From assembly GCF_028435365.1 (NCBI RefSeq), contig NZ_JAGTJJ010000055.1, positions 19,236-83,235 on the forward strand: a stretch of DNA of 64,000 bases, in the 5' to 3' direction. Numbering within the stretch: position 1 is the first letter of the stretch; every line of letters begins with the position of its first letter. This DNA is from Polyangium jinanense (GTDB taxonomy: Bacteria; Myxococcota; Polyangia; Polyangiales; Polyangiaceae). The position numbers and the translations under genes were made by a program. The notes under the pieces are model-generated. The model ran no database searches and had not been told where the DNA came from. It was given only the letters and a program-made list of their open reading frames with translations. Positions 25,517 to 34,369 of this stretch are shown in pieces.

Positions 25517-25593
25517 GCTCGGCCCCCCGCGCGGATGGCTTCTCGGTGGGCTTGATCCGTGGCAAGCTCCCCTTTCGCTTCCCTTCGAGCCCG

Positions 25594-26025
25594 ATGCATA
25601 CGCCCGACGTTTCCTTTCTTTCGCGCACCTTTCGGATCGGCCCTCATCAGGCGAGGTTCGAGCCGCCTGCGCTCCTCATCATCGAAGTGATGGGTCCCGT
25701 CTCGAAGACGGACGCGTCGGCCATCAAGGACCTGCTCCACCAGGTCGGCGACCGGGTAGGCAGCCCCTACGACCTCCTGGCCGAGGTGAGCCGAATGGGG
25801 AGCTTCGAGCCGCATGCACGCGCGGTCTTCCGGCAGGTCGAACGCAAGTATCCATTGCGGCGCGTCGCCATTGCCGGCCCGAGCTTCACCACGCGCGCGC
25901 TCCTCGAGATGGTCGAGCGCGCCGGTCGCGTGCTCTTTTCTCATTTTTTCGAGTATACGGTCGGATTCTTCGCGAATATTGAGGAGGCGCGCCGCTGGCT
26001 CGCCGAGCCGCCGCCGCGCGCTTGA
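25594..26025 (+). CDS. STAS/SpoIIAA-like domain protein
   Basis: A 143-residue single-domain protein with the pattern of SpoIIAA-like STAS proteins: strand IIEVMGPVSKTDASAIKDLL, then PYDLLAEVSRMGSFEPHAR and a third strand RRVAIAGPSFTTRALLEMV, and a C-terminal ARRWLAEPP helix. The protein at 39285-39740 has the same organisation with the ending ARAWLASH, so they are paralogues. Its biochemical role is unknown. ATG 25594 has no strong ribosome site; a longer frame begins upstream but would read through the sigma-factor hairpin. Confidence 0.7.
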   Translation: MHTPDVSFLSRTFRIGPHQARFEPPALLIIEVMGPVSKTDASAIKDLLHQVGDRVGSPYDLLAEVSRMGSFEPHARAVFRQVERKYPLRRVAIAGPSFTTRALLEMVERAGRVLFSHFFEYTVGFFANIEEARRWLAEPPPRA

Positions 26026-26028
26026 GCG

Positions 26029-26832
26029 TCAGCCCTTCGAACGCAGACGCACGCCCATGCTGACGATCTTGCGGAACGCGTCCGGCAAAGCGCGCTTCAC
26101 CCTCCAGAGCCAGCGCGCGTCGGCCATTGGCACCGCATAAAGCTCGTCGCGCTCCACGGCCACGAGCGCCGCGACGACGACCTCCTCGACGGGCCGGCCG
26201 CCCGCCATGAGTTCGTCCGCCATCTTGCGAGTCTCCTGATCTGCGAAGCGCCCCGAATTCACGATGTCCGTCTTGAAAAACGTCGGACACAGAACGGTCA
26301 CGCCCACGCCCGTATCGTCGAGCTCCACGGCCAGGGTCTCCGAAATCGCGATGACGCCCGCTTTCGCGGCGTTGTAGGCGGCCATGCGCGGCGCGCAGAG
26401 AAGACCGGCGGCGGAGGCGACATTGAGGATATGGCCGGCCCCCTGCTTTTTCATGCGGGGAACGAAGACGTGGCAGCCGTGGATCACGCCGAAGAGGTCG
26501 ACCTCGATCGTCCAGCGCCAATCCGTGAGCGAGAGATCTCCGACGAGCCCGCCACTGCTGACGCCGGCGTTGTTGACGAGGAGGTCGACGGGTCCCTCGC
26601 AGGCATTCGCGAGCGCCTCCACCTCCTCGATTTTCGTCACGTCGCAGCCGAGCGCCTTCACCCCCGCGGCGCCGCGCGCGAGGGCGAGGCGCGCCGTCTC
26701 CTCCGCCGCGCCCGGGTTGATGTCGGAGAGCACGAGCCGCGCGCCGCGCGCCGCGAGCTCGAACGCGAGCGCGCGACCGAAGCCGCCCCCTGCCCCGGTG
26801 ATGACGCTGCATCCCGATGATCGAAGTCCCAT
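26029..26832 (-). CDS. Short-chain dehydrogenase/reductase
   Basis: A 267-residue NAD(P)-dependent oxidoreductase of the classical SDR family. It has the TGAGGGFG cofactor motif near the N-terminus, NNAG, and the catalytic Ser in NVASAAG with YNAAK supplying Tyr and Lys. The acidic SDIN after the second strand suggests NAD rather than NADP. The C-terminal tail of about 60 residues is longer than the minimum and basic. It lies downstream of the monooxygenase gene on the same strand (68-bp gap), so the two may act on related ketone or alcohol substrates. Confidence 0.9.
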   Translation of the reverse strand: MGLRSSGCSVITGAGGGFGRALAFELAARGARLVLSDINPGAAEETARLALARGAAGVKALGCDVTKIEEVEALANACEGPVDLLVNNAGVSSGGLVGDLSLTDWRWTIEVDLFGVIHGCHVFVPRMKKQGAGHILNVASAAGLLCAPRMAAYNAAKAGVIAISETLAVELDDTGVGVTVLCPTFFKTDIVNSGRFADQETRKMADELMAGGRPVEEVVVAALVAVERDELYAVPMADARWLWRVKRALPDAFRKIVSMGVRLRSKG

Positions 26833-26900
26833 GAAGTTCTCCTCTTCCTCGTCTCCAGGCCCGCATCAAAGCCCGACAAGCGCCGATCCGTCAATGGCAC

Positions 26901-28382
26901 TCACGCCATCGGGACCACTTCGTAAGGCGCGGGATCGAAGCGCCGCGTCTTCAGGCGAAACTCGAAGGTGAAGCCGGGCCAGAGCGTCGTGTTCTTGCCG
27001 CTCCGGGTCTGATACCAGCTCACGCATCCGGTCGACCAGACGGTGCGGGGAAAACGCGCCTGGAGCTTGCGGTTCTCCAGGCTTTGCGCCTCGGGACGCA
27101 CGTCGACGAACTTCCACCGCCGCGCCTGCATGGCCTCGATGCAGCTCATGACGTAGGCCGCCTGCGATTCGATCATGAACACCATGGAGCTATGGCCGAG
27201 GCCGACGTTTGGCCCGACGATCAGGAAGAAATTGGGAAACCCCGCGATCGTCGTCCCGCGATAGGCCTCGGGCCCGTCGCGCCACGCGTCGTTCAAATCG
27301 CGCCCGCCCCGCCCGCGGATTGCGAACGGCGCCACGGCCTCCGCGGCCTGGAACCCGGTCGCGAGGATGAGCGTATCGACCTCACGAAAAACCCCGTCGC
27401 TCGTCCGGACGCCCTCGGCCTCGATCGCCTCGATCGGCTCGGTGACGAGCTCGACGTTCGGCCGGAGCAGCGCCGGGTAATAATCGTTCGAGAGCAGGAC
27501 GCGCTTGCAGCCCATGGTGTACGCAGGCGTGAGTTTCTCCCGCAAAACCGGATCCGGCACGCTGTTCGCGAGGTACGCCCGCGCGAGCCGCTCGGCGAGC
27601 TTCATGATACGCGGCTCGGCGACGAACCCGAGCGCGAAGAGCTCGTGCCACCAGTATTGACGCAGGCGGGCAAGCCGCTGGAGGAGCGGCACGCGGGCGA
27701 ACCATTCGCGCTCGGCCTCCGAGATCGCGCGATCACGCTTCGGCAGGATCCACGGCGGCGTGCGCTGGAAGAGGTGGAGACGCCCGACCTTCGACGCGAT
27801 GGCCGGCACGATCTGGATTGCGCTCGCCCCGGTGCCGATGACCGCCACCGTCTTGCCTTCGAGATCCGCGGAATCGTCCCAGCGCGCCGAATGAAAGGTT
27901 TTTCCGCCGAACGTGCCGAGGCCCGGGATGTCGGGCAGCGCCGGCCGGTTGAGGCCACCACAAGCCGAGACGAGCACACGCGCCGTCGTCGTGCGACCGT
28001 CGCTCGTCTCGACCCGCCAGATCCCTTCCCGCTCGTCGAACGTGGCGCCTCGGACCTCGGTGTTCAGGCGGATGTGGGGGAGCAATCCGTACTTCTGGGC
28101 GCAGGATTCGAGGTAGGAAAGGATCTCGGCCTGCGGCGCGAACATGCGTGTCCAGCGCGGGTTCGGCTCGAACGAGAACGAGTAGAGGTGCGATTCGACG
28201 TCGCACGCCGCGCCCGGGTAATGGTTGTCGCGCCAGGTGCCGCCGACACGCCCCGCCTGCTCGAAGATCGTGAAGTCGTGGATGCCGGCCTGCTTCAGCC
28301 GGATCGCCATGGCGAGGCCCGCAAAGCCGCTGCCGACGATGACGATGGGCGTGACCGAGCCCGAAACGCGCGTGCGCTGCAT
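26901..28382 (-). CDS. Baeyer-Villiger-type flavin monooxygenase
   Basis: The 493-residue enzyme has two Rossmann motifs, VGSGFAGLAMA for FAD at the start and VIGTGASAIQIVP for NADPH, with the fingerprint FGGKTFHSARWD between them (FxGxxxHxxxWD), which marks class B monooxygenases. DNHYPGAACD is also typical of the Baeyer-Villiger subgroup. The reaction would be NADPH- and oxygen-dependent conversion of a ketone to an ester or lactone; the substrate is unknown. ATG 28382 begins the family-like N-terminus. It is divergent from a TetR regulator with operator-like repeats in between, so the regulator probably represses it. Confidence 0.92.
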   Translation of the reverse strand: MQRTRVSGSVTPIVIVGSGFAGLAMAIRLKQAGIHDFTIFEQAGRVGGTWRDNHYPGAACDVESHLYSFSFEPNPRWTRMFAPQAEILSYLESCAQKYGLLPHIRLNTEVRGATFDEREGIWRVETSDGRTTTARVLVSACGGLNRPALPDIPGLGTFGGKTFHSARWDDSADLEGKTVAVIGTGASAIQIVPAIASKVGRLHLFQRTPPWILPKRDRAISEAEREWFARVPLLQRLARLRQYWWHELFALGFVAEPRIMKLAERLARAYLANSVPDPVLREKLTPAYTMGCKRVLLSNDYYPALLRPNVELVTEPIEAIEAEGVRTSDGVFREVDTLILATGFQAAEAVAPFAIRGRGGRDLNDAWRDGPEAYRGTTIAGFPNFFLIVGPNVGLGHSSMVFMIESQAAYVMSCIEAMQARRWKFVDVRPEAQSLENRKLQARFPRTVWSTGCVSWYQTRSGKNTTLWPGFTFEFRLKTRRFDPAPYEVVPMA

Positions 28383-28385
28383 GGC

Positions 28386-28443
28386 TGTTGACTCCGGTTC
28401 AGTAGTGAAGTCGAAGATACCGGCTGTTGAACCGAAGTCAACA
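28386..28443. promoter_or_regulatory. Paired operator-like palindromes between monooxygenase and TetR genes
   Basis: TGTTGACTCCGGTTCA (28386-28401) and its 15/16 inverted copy TGAACCGAAGTCAACA (28428-28443) lie 26 bp apart in the 111-bp divergent spacer. The right site is itself a palindrome of the form GTTGA-N7-TCAAC, and the left one is an imperfect version. TetR dimers bind such sites. The left site is only 3 bp from the monooxygenase start codon, suggesting repression of that gene and autoregulation. Confidence 0.7.
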
Positions 28444-28493
28444 ACAAACCGGACGATTGAACATCCCGGGCGGCGGGGGTATAGGCACGCCTC

Positions 28494-29192
28494 ATGAAGA
28501 GCCGAGCAAGGCCGAGGCCCGCGGCAGGGCCCCCGGCGGAGGCCGAAAAAGGGCCCGCCGCGCGCGCTCGACTGGAGGTCGACGAGCGACGCGCCCAGCT
28601 CCTCGCGCTCGGCCTGTCGATCTTCAGCGAGCGCTCCTACGACGAGGTGTCGATCGACGACATCGCACGCGCCGCCGGGATCTCGAAAGGCCTGCTTTAT
28701 TATTATTTTCCGACGAAGCGCGATTTTTACGTGGCGGCCCTGCGCGCGGCGTCGACGGAGCTGCTCGACGCGACCCTCGGCACGGCCAAGGACGCCTCGC
28801 CCGAAGAGGAAGTCGAGCGGGGCGTGCGGACCTACCTCGCGTACGTGGAGCGACGCGGCGCCGCGTACGTCGCCCTCATGCGGGGCGGAATCGGCTCGGA
28901 TCCGGAGGTCGCGGCGGTGCTGGAGGAGACCCGCACGATCTTCCTCGGCCGCATCGTCGCGGCCCTGCCCCCCGAGGCCATGGGCCCGCTCGTCCACACG
29001 GCGATGCGCGGCTGGATCGGCTTCGTCGAGGCCGCGTCGATCGACTGGGTGGCGCGCAGGTCCGTGCCGATCGAGCAGATCGTCACGCTCGCGAAGGTGC
29101 TGCTCTTCGACGCGCTCCGCGCCGCGACAGAGTTTTCCCTGACGAACGAGCCCGCCCCGCCGAAGAAAAAGCGTCCCGCGAAGGCGCGCTGA
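28494..29192 (+). CDS. TetR-family transcriptional regulator
   Basis: The 232-residue product has an N-terminal helix-turn-helix domain with the TetR pattern (LSIFSERSYDEVSIDDIARA, then AGISKGLLYYYFPTKRDFYV) after an extra 30-residue Pro/Ala-rich basic tail, then an all-helical ligand domain. The tail ends with a Lys-rich stretch (PPKKKRPAKAR). It is divergent from the monooxygenase gene and probably senses its substrate or a related hydrophobic ligand. A large inverted repeat follows the stop. Confidence 0.92.
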   Translation: MKSRARPRPAAGPPAEAEKGPAARARLEVDERRAQLLALGLSIFSERSYDEVSIDDIARAAGISKGLLYYYFPTKRDFYVAALRAASTELLDATLGTAKDASPEEEVERGVRTYLAYVERRGAAYVALMRGGIGSDPEVAAVLEETRTIFLGRIVAALPPEAMGPLVHTAMRGWIGFVEAASIDWVARRSVPIEQIVTLAKVLLFDALRAATEFSLTNEPAPPKKKRPAKAR

Positions 29193-29195
29193 TCA

Positions 29196-29316
29196 GAGGG
29201 AGTTCCACAGGCGTCGCGAGCGGCTCGAGGCTAGGGAGGCCGAGCGAGGCGTACACTGTACGTCGAGCGAGGCCGACCGACGCATCGAGCCGCGCAGCAG
29301 CCTGTGGAACTCCCTC
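29196..29316. terminator. Long imperfect palindrome between convergent genes
   Basis: A perfect 16-bp inverted repeat, GAGGGAGTTCCACAGG at 29196-29211 and its complement at 29301-29316, encloses further partly complementary sequence (CGGCTCGA/TCGAGCCG) with the palindrome GTACACTGTAC at the centre. The whole 121 bp fills the space between the stops of the TetR gene and the kinase gene. It can fold as a long cruciform on either strand and may be a bidirectional terminator or a small mobile element remnant. Confidence 0.6.
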
Positions 29317-32300
29317 TCAGAGCCAGGCCGCCGCGAGCGAGCGTGCGCGGATGTTCTCGGGCACCTCGTGGAGGTAATGCGAGCGCAGCGCCGCGTCCGG
29401 GATCTCCGCGGCGCGCGCCTCGATCCGGCCCATGACGTCGCGCAGGGCCCGCGACGCCTCCTCCATCTCGCCCTGCTCGGCGCACGCCTCGGCCATGACG
29501 AGCCGCGCCTCGATCTCGACGTACCCGCCGCCGTCCCGGCCGAGCGCCGCGCCGATCTCCCGAGCGAGCGCGCGCGCCTCGGACGCCTTTCGCAAAAGGA
29601 CGAGGCAACGCACGAGGAGCGTCGTGATCCAGAGCTTGCGCAAAGGGACCCGCGCGCAAAGGGCGAGGGCCGCGCGCGCCTCGCGGGCGGCGTCCTCGTA
29701 GGCGCCGCGGTGGAGGAGGATCTGCGCCCGGATGCCGCGCGCCCAGCCGCGATACCCGTCGCTCACGCCCGAGGCCGAAAGCACACGCTCGGCGATGGCC
29801 TCCGCCTCGGCCCATTTCGTGTCCTCGCCGAAGCCGACGAGCAGCGCCGCGAGGTGGAGCTCCGATTGCAGGAGGGCAAACGGTCCCCGAATGCGGCGCG
29901 CGAGATCGACGGCGGACCGGAGCGCGCGCTCGCCGGCCGCGCGCTCGCCGAGCTCGCCGAGGGCCTGGCCGAGCCGGTTCAGCGCGGTGATGTGGTTTCT
30001 GGCATCGCCGATGGATTCGAACGCGGAGACGGCCCTCCGCGTGAGCTCGAGCTGGCGAAACGGGGCGCGCTCGAAGGCGCGGAGCTCGTCGCTCTCCCCG
30101 ATCGCCAGGGAGCCGACGACGTCGAGGTCGAGCGCAGGCATCGACGCCGCGAGCCGTTCGGCGCGGTCGAGCAAGGCGCGGCAAAGCGCGCGCCGTCCGT
30201 ACGACGTGAGCAGGGAGGCGGCGAGCGGGGCCCAGAGCAGGTAATCGCGACGCGCGTCGGGCTCGGGCTCGAAGTCGATGAAGCGGCTGCCGATGCGGAG
30301 GAAATCGTCCTCTGCGCCCACGACGAGCGACGCCCACGTGCCGTGGAAGAGGAGCAAGCACTCCCAGCGGCTGCCGCGCGCGACGAGCGGCAGCGCCGAG
30401 ACGCTCGTCCGGTGCGCGGGTTCGAGCTCCGAGCGCCAGCAATGCGCCATCGCGCAGAGCGTCTGCAGGTTGCCGAGGACCTCGCCCGCGGCGCCGCACG
30501 CGATCCCGCGCTGCGCGCAGACAAGCGCGCCGGAAAAGTCGTCGCGGTCAAACGACTGGCTGCCCGCGCGGAGGTAATGAACCGCGGCGTTCTCGGGGTC
30601 GTGGCCGCGCTGAAAATGTTCGGCGAGGACGAGCGCATCGGGCTCGCCGGCGCGCTTCAGCCACTCCCCGGCGAGCCGATGGCCGAGGTGCCGATCCTGA
30701 TCGGTGAGCATGGCGTACGCGCCCTCGCGGATGATCGCGTGGCGGAACGCGTACTCCTCCTGCCCGGCGAAACGCGAATGGAGACGCCGCGTGACGAGCT
30801 CTCGCGCGCAGAGCTCCGAGAGCGACGCGGCGAGTGGCATGCCGTCGCCGAGCAGCTCGCAGATGCCGCTCTCCCAGAACACCTCGCCGAAGATGCTCGC
30901 GGCCCGCAGCAACCGGCGCGATTCGGGCGCGAGCGCGGAGAGGCGCGCCTCGACCATGCCGAGCACCGTATCCGGCAGCTCGCCGCCCCGACCGTCGGCG
31001 ACCGCGCGGATGAGCTCTTCCAGAAAAAACGCATTTCCCTCGGCGCGCTCGACGAGCGCCGCGCCGCGTTCGGCCGCGACGTCGCCGCCGAGCACGGCCG
31101 ACACGAGCTCCGTCGCGGCGCGCTTCGGCAAGGGACCGAGCCGGATCTCGTGCACGTTCCGGCCCGACCAGAGGCGCGGGAAGACCTCGTGCACCGCGGG
31201 CCGCGCGAACGCGAGCACGACGAACGGCACGTCGGTGACGTCCCGCAGCACGGCGTCGAGGACCTTGAGCGAGGGCGCGTCTCCCCAGTGCAGATCTTCG
31301 AGTACCACGAGGATCGGCCGCGTGGCCCCGACCGTCGCCGTGAGCTCGCGGTAGGCCGACTCGATCTGATCGGCCATGAGCTGCGGGTTCTGACGCGCCG
31401 CGCGCAGGCGTGGGCTGCCCTCGTCGGGGAACGGCGCGCCCGCGAGCTCGCCGAGGAACTCCATGATCGTGCGTTGCTCCGCCGCGTCCGAGAAGACCGA
31501 CGTGAGCAGCTCGATCTTGCGGCGCTGCGCCTCGATCGGCTCGCCCGCCGAGATCTGCAGGATCTCGCGCAGCGCGCCCGCGAGCAGCGAGAAGGCCGAT
31601 CCGGCGCCGATCGCGTCGGGCCGCGCGATCGTGCAAGCGACGCTCGTGTGGCGCTCCTTGATGACCCGCAAGAGCTCCTGCCGCAGGCGCGACTTGCCCA
31701 TCCCCGGAGGCGCCGTCACCAGCACGGCCGAGGGGCGCCGCTCCTCGAAGCTCTCGGCCACGAGGTCGAGGATGTTCCGGAGCTCGCGCTCGCGGCCCAC
31801 GAAAGGGCTCGGCCTGCCGAGGAGCGTGCGGCTCTCCTGCCCCGTCCGGCGCTCGCCACGCAGCGCGATCCGTCCCTCCTGCTCGACCAACTCGAAGCGC
31901 GCGTCGAGCAGCGCGCGCGTGTTGTCGTCGATCCGAACGGGCGCGCCCTCCTGCTTCTCGGAAAGCGCTTCGTCGAGCAGCGCCGCCGCGCGTTCGAGCG
32001 CCTCGCCGACGGGCAAGCGGTTCGTGGACTCGCCGCGCCCCGTCACGAGCACGACGGCCGCCTCGGGCGCCGCGAGCTTGATCCACATGGCGCAACGCGC
32101 CGCGTTCGCCGCTTGATCCACCACGCTGCCCTCGCCGAGCAGCACGGCCACGACCGCGCCGGAGGAGAGCTCCAGGGCCCGCGCGCCGAGCGGCGTGACC
32201 ACGCGCCGCACCGCGGCCACGAGATCCCGCGGCACTTCGCGATCGAGCGGCGGCGCGACCGCCACAATCGAGACGAGCCGCCGCTCCGTGCCCGTCAGCG

Positions 32301-33159
32301 ACGCCCGCGGAGGCTCACCCGTGGAGACGGGCGGCCTCGCGGTCAGGTCGATGCGATCGAGGAGCACGCGCACCGCCGCGCCGTCTTCGGGGCGGCTCTC
32401 CGGGTCCTTGGAGAGCAAACGATGAACGAGCGCCGTGAGCGGCTCCGGCGCGTCGGGGCGCAGATCCCGGAGCCGCGCGGGATCCTCGAGCAGGAGCTTC
32501 GCGAGCAGGGCCATCGGGTGCGCGCCCTGAAACGCGGGTTTTCCGGCCAAACACTCGTACAGGACACACCCGAGGGCGAACAAGTCCGCCCGCGCGTCGG
32601 CGTCGCGGTCGCCGCGCGCCTGCTCCGGCGCCATGTATCCGGGCGTCCCCAGGATCGATCCCGTCCGGGTGAGCGCGCCCGTCACGCCGCTCTGCGCGAT
32701 GCCGAAATCGACGATCTTCAAACGATCGGCCGAGCCGCCCACGAGAAACAGGTTGCTCGGCTTCACGTCCCGGTGGACGATCCGCCGCGCGTGCGCCGCG
32801 CCGAGCGCCTCGGCGACGTGGCGGGCGAGGGACAAACTCTCCTCGATGGAAAGCGCGCCTCGCTCGAGGCGCGCGAGCAGGCTCTCGCCTTCGAGCCATT
32901 CCATCGCGAGATAAGGTTCGCCCGAGGAGGCAATGCCATGGGCCACGTAGCGCACGACGTGCGGGTGCTCGAACGTCGAGAGGATACGCGCCTCCTTTAG
33001 GAAACGCGTCGCCGACTCTCCCTCGGGATCACGCAAGACCTTGAGCGCGACGGGCATGCCCGTGCTCTGGTCGACGGCGCGCCACACCGTCCCCATCCCT
33101 CCGGATCCGGCCCGCGTTCCGAGCACGAACCGTTCGTCGAGCACCTCACCGGATCGCAT
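29317..33159 (-). CDS. Ser/Thr kinase fused to degenerate cyclase, AAA-type ATPase and TPR regions
   Basis: A 1280-residue cytoplasmic signalling protein. Kinase domain 10-270: GSGGMGTV loop, Lys40, HRDVKPSN near 129 and DFG near 151, all intact. Residues 290-440 resemble a class III nucleotide cyclase (start TERRLVSIVAVA, end LVEQEGRIALRGER) but lack the metal-binding Asp residues, so it is probably inactive. An orphan-type ATPase follows: Walker A APPGMGKSR near 483-491 and LVVLEDLHWGDAPS as Walker B. The last 500 residues are helical TPR-like repeats. This layout is known for myxobacterial multidomain kinases. A role as a signal-integrating switch is inferred; the input and target are unknown. 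Confidence 0.88.
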   Translation of the reverse strand: MRSGEVLDERFVLGTRAGSGGMGTVWRAVDQSTGMPVALKVLRDPEGESATRFLKEARILSTFEHPHVVRYVAHGIASSGEPYLAMEWLEGESLLARLERGALSIEESLSLARHVAEALGAAHARRIVHRDVKPSNLFLVGGSADRLKIVDFGIAQSGVTGALTRTGSILGTPGYMAPEQARGDRDADARADLFALGCVLYECLAGKPAFQGAHPMALLAKLLLEDPARLRDLRPDAPEPLTALVHRLLSKDPESRPEDGAAVRVLLDRIDLTARPPVSTGEPPRASLTGTERRLVSIVAVAPPLDREVPRDLVAAVRRVVTPLGARALELSSGAVVAVLLGEGSVVDQAANAARCAMWIKLAAPEAAVVLVTGRGESTNRLPVGEALERAAALLDEALSEKQEGAPVRIDDNTRALLDARFELVEQEGRIALRGERRTGQESRTLLGRPSPFVGRERELRNILDLVAESFEERRPSAVLVTAPPGMGKSRLRQELLRVIKERHTSVACTIARPDAIGAGSAFSLLAGALREILQISAGEPIEAQRRKIELLTSVFSDAAEQRTIMEFLGELAGAPFPDEGSPRLRAARQNPQLMADQIESAYRELTATVGATRPILVVLEDLHWGDAPSLKVLDAVLRDVTDVPFVVLAFARPAVHEVFPRLWSGRNVHEIRLGPLPKRAATELVSAVLGGDVAAERGAALVERAEGNAFFLEELIRAVADGRGGELPDTVLGMVEARLSALAPESRRLLRAASIFGEVFWESGICELLGDGMPLAASLSELCARELVTRRLHSRFAGQEEYAFRHAIIREGAYAMLTDQDRHLGHRLAGEWLKRAGEPDALVLAEHFQRGHDPENAAVHYLRAGSQSFDRDDFSGALVCAQRGIACGAAGEVLGNLQTLCAMAHCWRSELEPAHRTSVSALPLVARGSRWECLLLFHGTWASLVVGAEDDFLRIGSRFIDFEPEPDARRDYLLWAPLAASLLTSYGRRALCRALLDRAERLAASMPALDLDVVGSLAIGESDELRAFERAPFRQLELTRRAVSAFESIGDARNHITALNRLGQALGELGERAAGERALRSAVDLARRIRGPFALLQSELHLAALLVGFGEDTKWAEAEAIAERVLSASGVSDGYRGWARGIRAQILLHRGAYEDAAREARAALALCARVPLRKLWITTLLVRCLVLLRKASEARALAREIGAALGRDGGGYVEIEARLVMAEACAEQGEMEEASRALRDVMGRIEARAAEIPDAALRSHYLHEVPENIRARSLAAAWL

Positions 33160-33311
33160 TTGGATTCAGGATACCCTGGAGAACCGGAGCCCACAAGCAT
33201 GCTCGCCGGGCGACGAAACGAAGTTTTCTCTTTCGATTCGAGGCTCGGGCGCGTACCTTCGCGCCATTCAGACATTTCCCGTCGGGGAAGCCCGCCGCGC
33301 GACCGGGACGT

Positions 33312-34286
33312 TTACGGCAGGCTCGCCATTTCAATCGGCTTGCGGCAGGACGCGAATCCGCCCGCGCAATGCCCCGACTGGAACATGGGCCCGCGCGGCG
33401 CGCTCGTGCCCGGCCAAAAGCCCGCCGCGCCCCATCGTCCGTCGAAGCGGAATGCCCGCCCCGCGAGCGCGCTCTCGGGCACGTCGTCGAGCCGCGAGAG
33501 CCCGCCGCCTTCCCAGGTCCGCCAGGGCCGATCGCCGCACGTCGCGAGCTCGTCGCACGACGAGGCGGCCGATTCGAACCATGCGAGGTCCGAGCGGTTG
33601 GCGTAGGTCGCGTGGGTCCCGCGCGCGGACAGGACGACCGGGTGCTCGCCCTCCTTGCGGAGCCGGGACCACGTGAAAAAGGGCCCGGGATTGTTGTCCT
33701 CGTGCCGGGCGAGGTACGCCCCGAGCGGGAGGCCCTCCTCGTCGAGGCGCACGGTCATGTGCTCCCAGTCGCTCTCGTGCTTGAAAAAAAGCGGCCCGTC
33801 GTTGTACGGGTAATAAAACCAGTATTCGACGTGAATTCCGCCGCTCGCCCGCGGGTAGACGTTGACGTACGTCACCCAGTCCTCGGGCCGCTCGCTCCCC
33901 TTGCGCACGTCGTCATCGAACGCCCTGCGTGCGCGGCGCACGCGCGCGGCTCCCTCCACGAAATCGGACTTTTCCATGACCCAGGGAACCGACGCCGGGA
34001 GCGCGCGATCCTCGCGATCGAGGAGGACAATCGGAGCGAACGTACGAGCGAGCTCGGCCTCGCGCTCGTCGGAAAGCCCGTCGCCGTCCTTGTCCCCCGA
34101 CGCGAGCGGCGGGGGCGGCGTGCCGACGGCCGCGTACACCGGATCCATCCACGCCTCGCGCAAATCACGCGCGTGCCCACTGCCCAGCTCGATACCGGCG
34201 AGAGCGAGAAAAAGGACGGATACGGACGCGAGCCGAGGATGACGACGCGCCCTCCGGGGCGAGAAAACAAGCGGGACGAACGGCAT
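33312..34286 (-). CDS. Exported Vps62-like protein with calcium-type repeat
   Basis: The 324-residue product has an N-terminal signal or anchor (ASVSVLFLALAGIELG) and a DKDGDGLSDERE segment like a thrombospondin type 3 or EF-hand calcium loop near residue 64. The rest (FAPIVLLDRED, then EYWFYYPYND, HESDWEHMTVRLD, GTHATYANRSD) matches the conserved pattern of the Vps62/DUF946-like family found in plants, fungi and bacteria, whose biochemical function is not established. Two pairs of cysteines near the end may form disulfides. It shares strand with the kinase upstream of it only after a 152-bp gap. Confidence 0.72.
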   Translation of the reverse strand: MPFVPLVFSPRRARRHPRLASVSVLFLALAGIELGSGHARDLREAWMDPVYAAVGTPPPPLASGDKDGDGLSDEREAELARTFAPIVLLDREDRALPASVPWVMEKSDFVEGAARVRRARRAFDDDVRKGSERPEDWVTYVNVYPRASGGIHVEYWFYYPYNDGPLFFKHESDWEHMTVRLDEEGLPLGAYLARHEDNNPGPFFTWSRLRKEGEHPVVLSARGTHATYANRSDLAWFESAASSCDELATCGDRPWRTWEGGGLSRLDDVPESALAGRAFRFDGRWGAAGFWPGTSAPRGPMFQSGHCAGGFASCRKPIEMASLP

Positions 34287-34369
34287 GCAGCGGGCAACCT
34301 TTGCACGCCCCCCACCCTCGCCGCAAGACCGGCCTGGACGTTATTGCGAACGAACTGCACGTTTCCGTT

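Noticed and set aside
29368..33000. A 1210-codon open frame on the plus strand opposite the multidomain kinase
   Set aside because: Its translation is Arg/Ala/Glu-rich without motifs, a common antisense shadow of GC-rich genes, and the minus-strand frame has all kinase and ATPase motifs.
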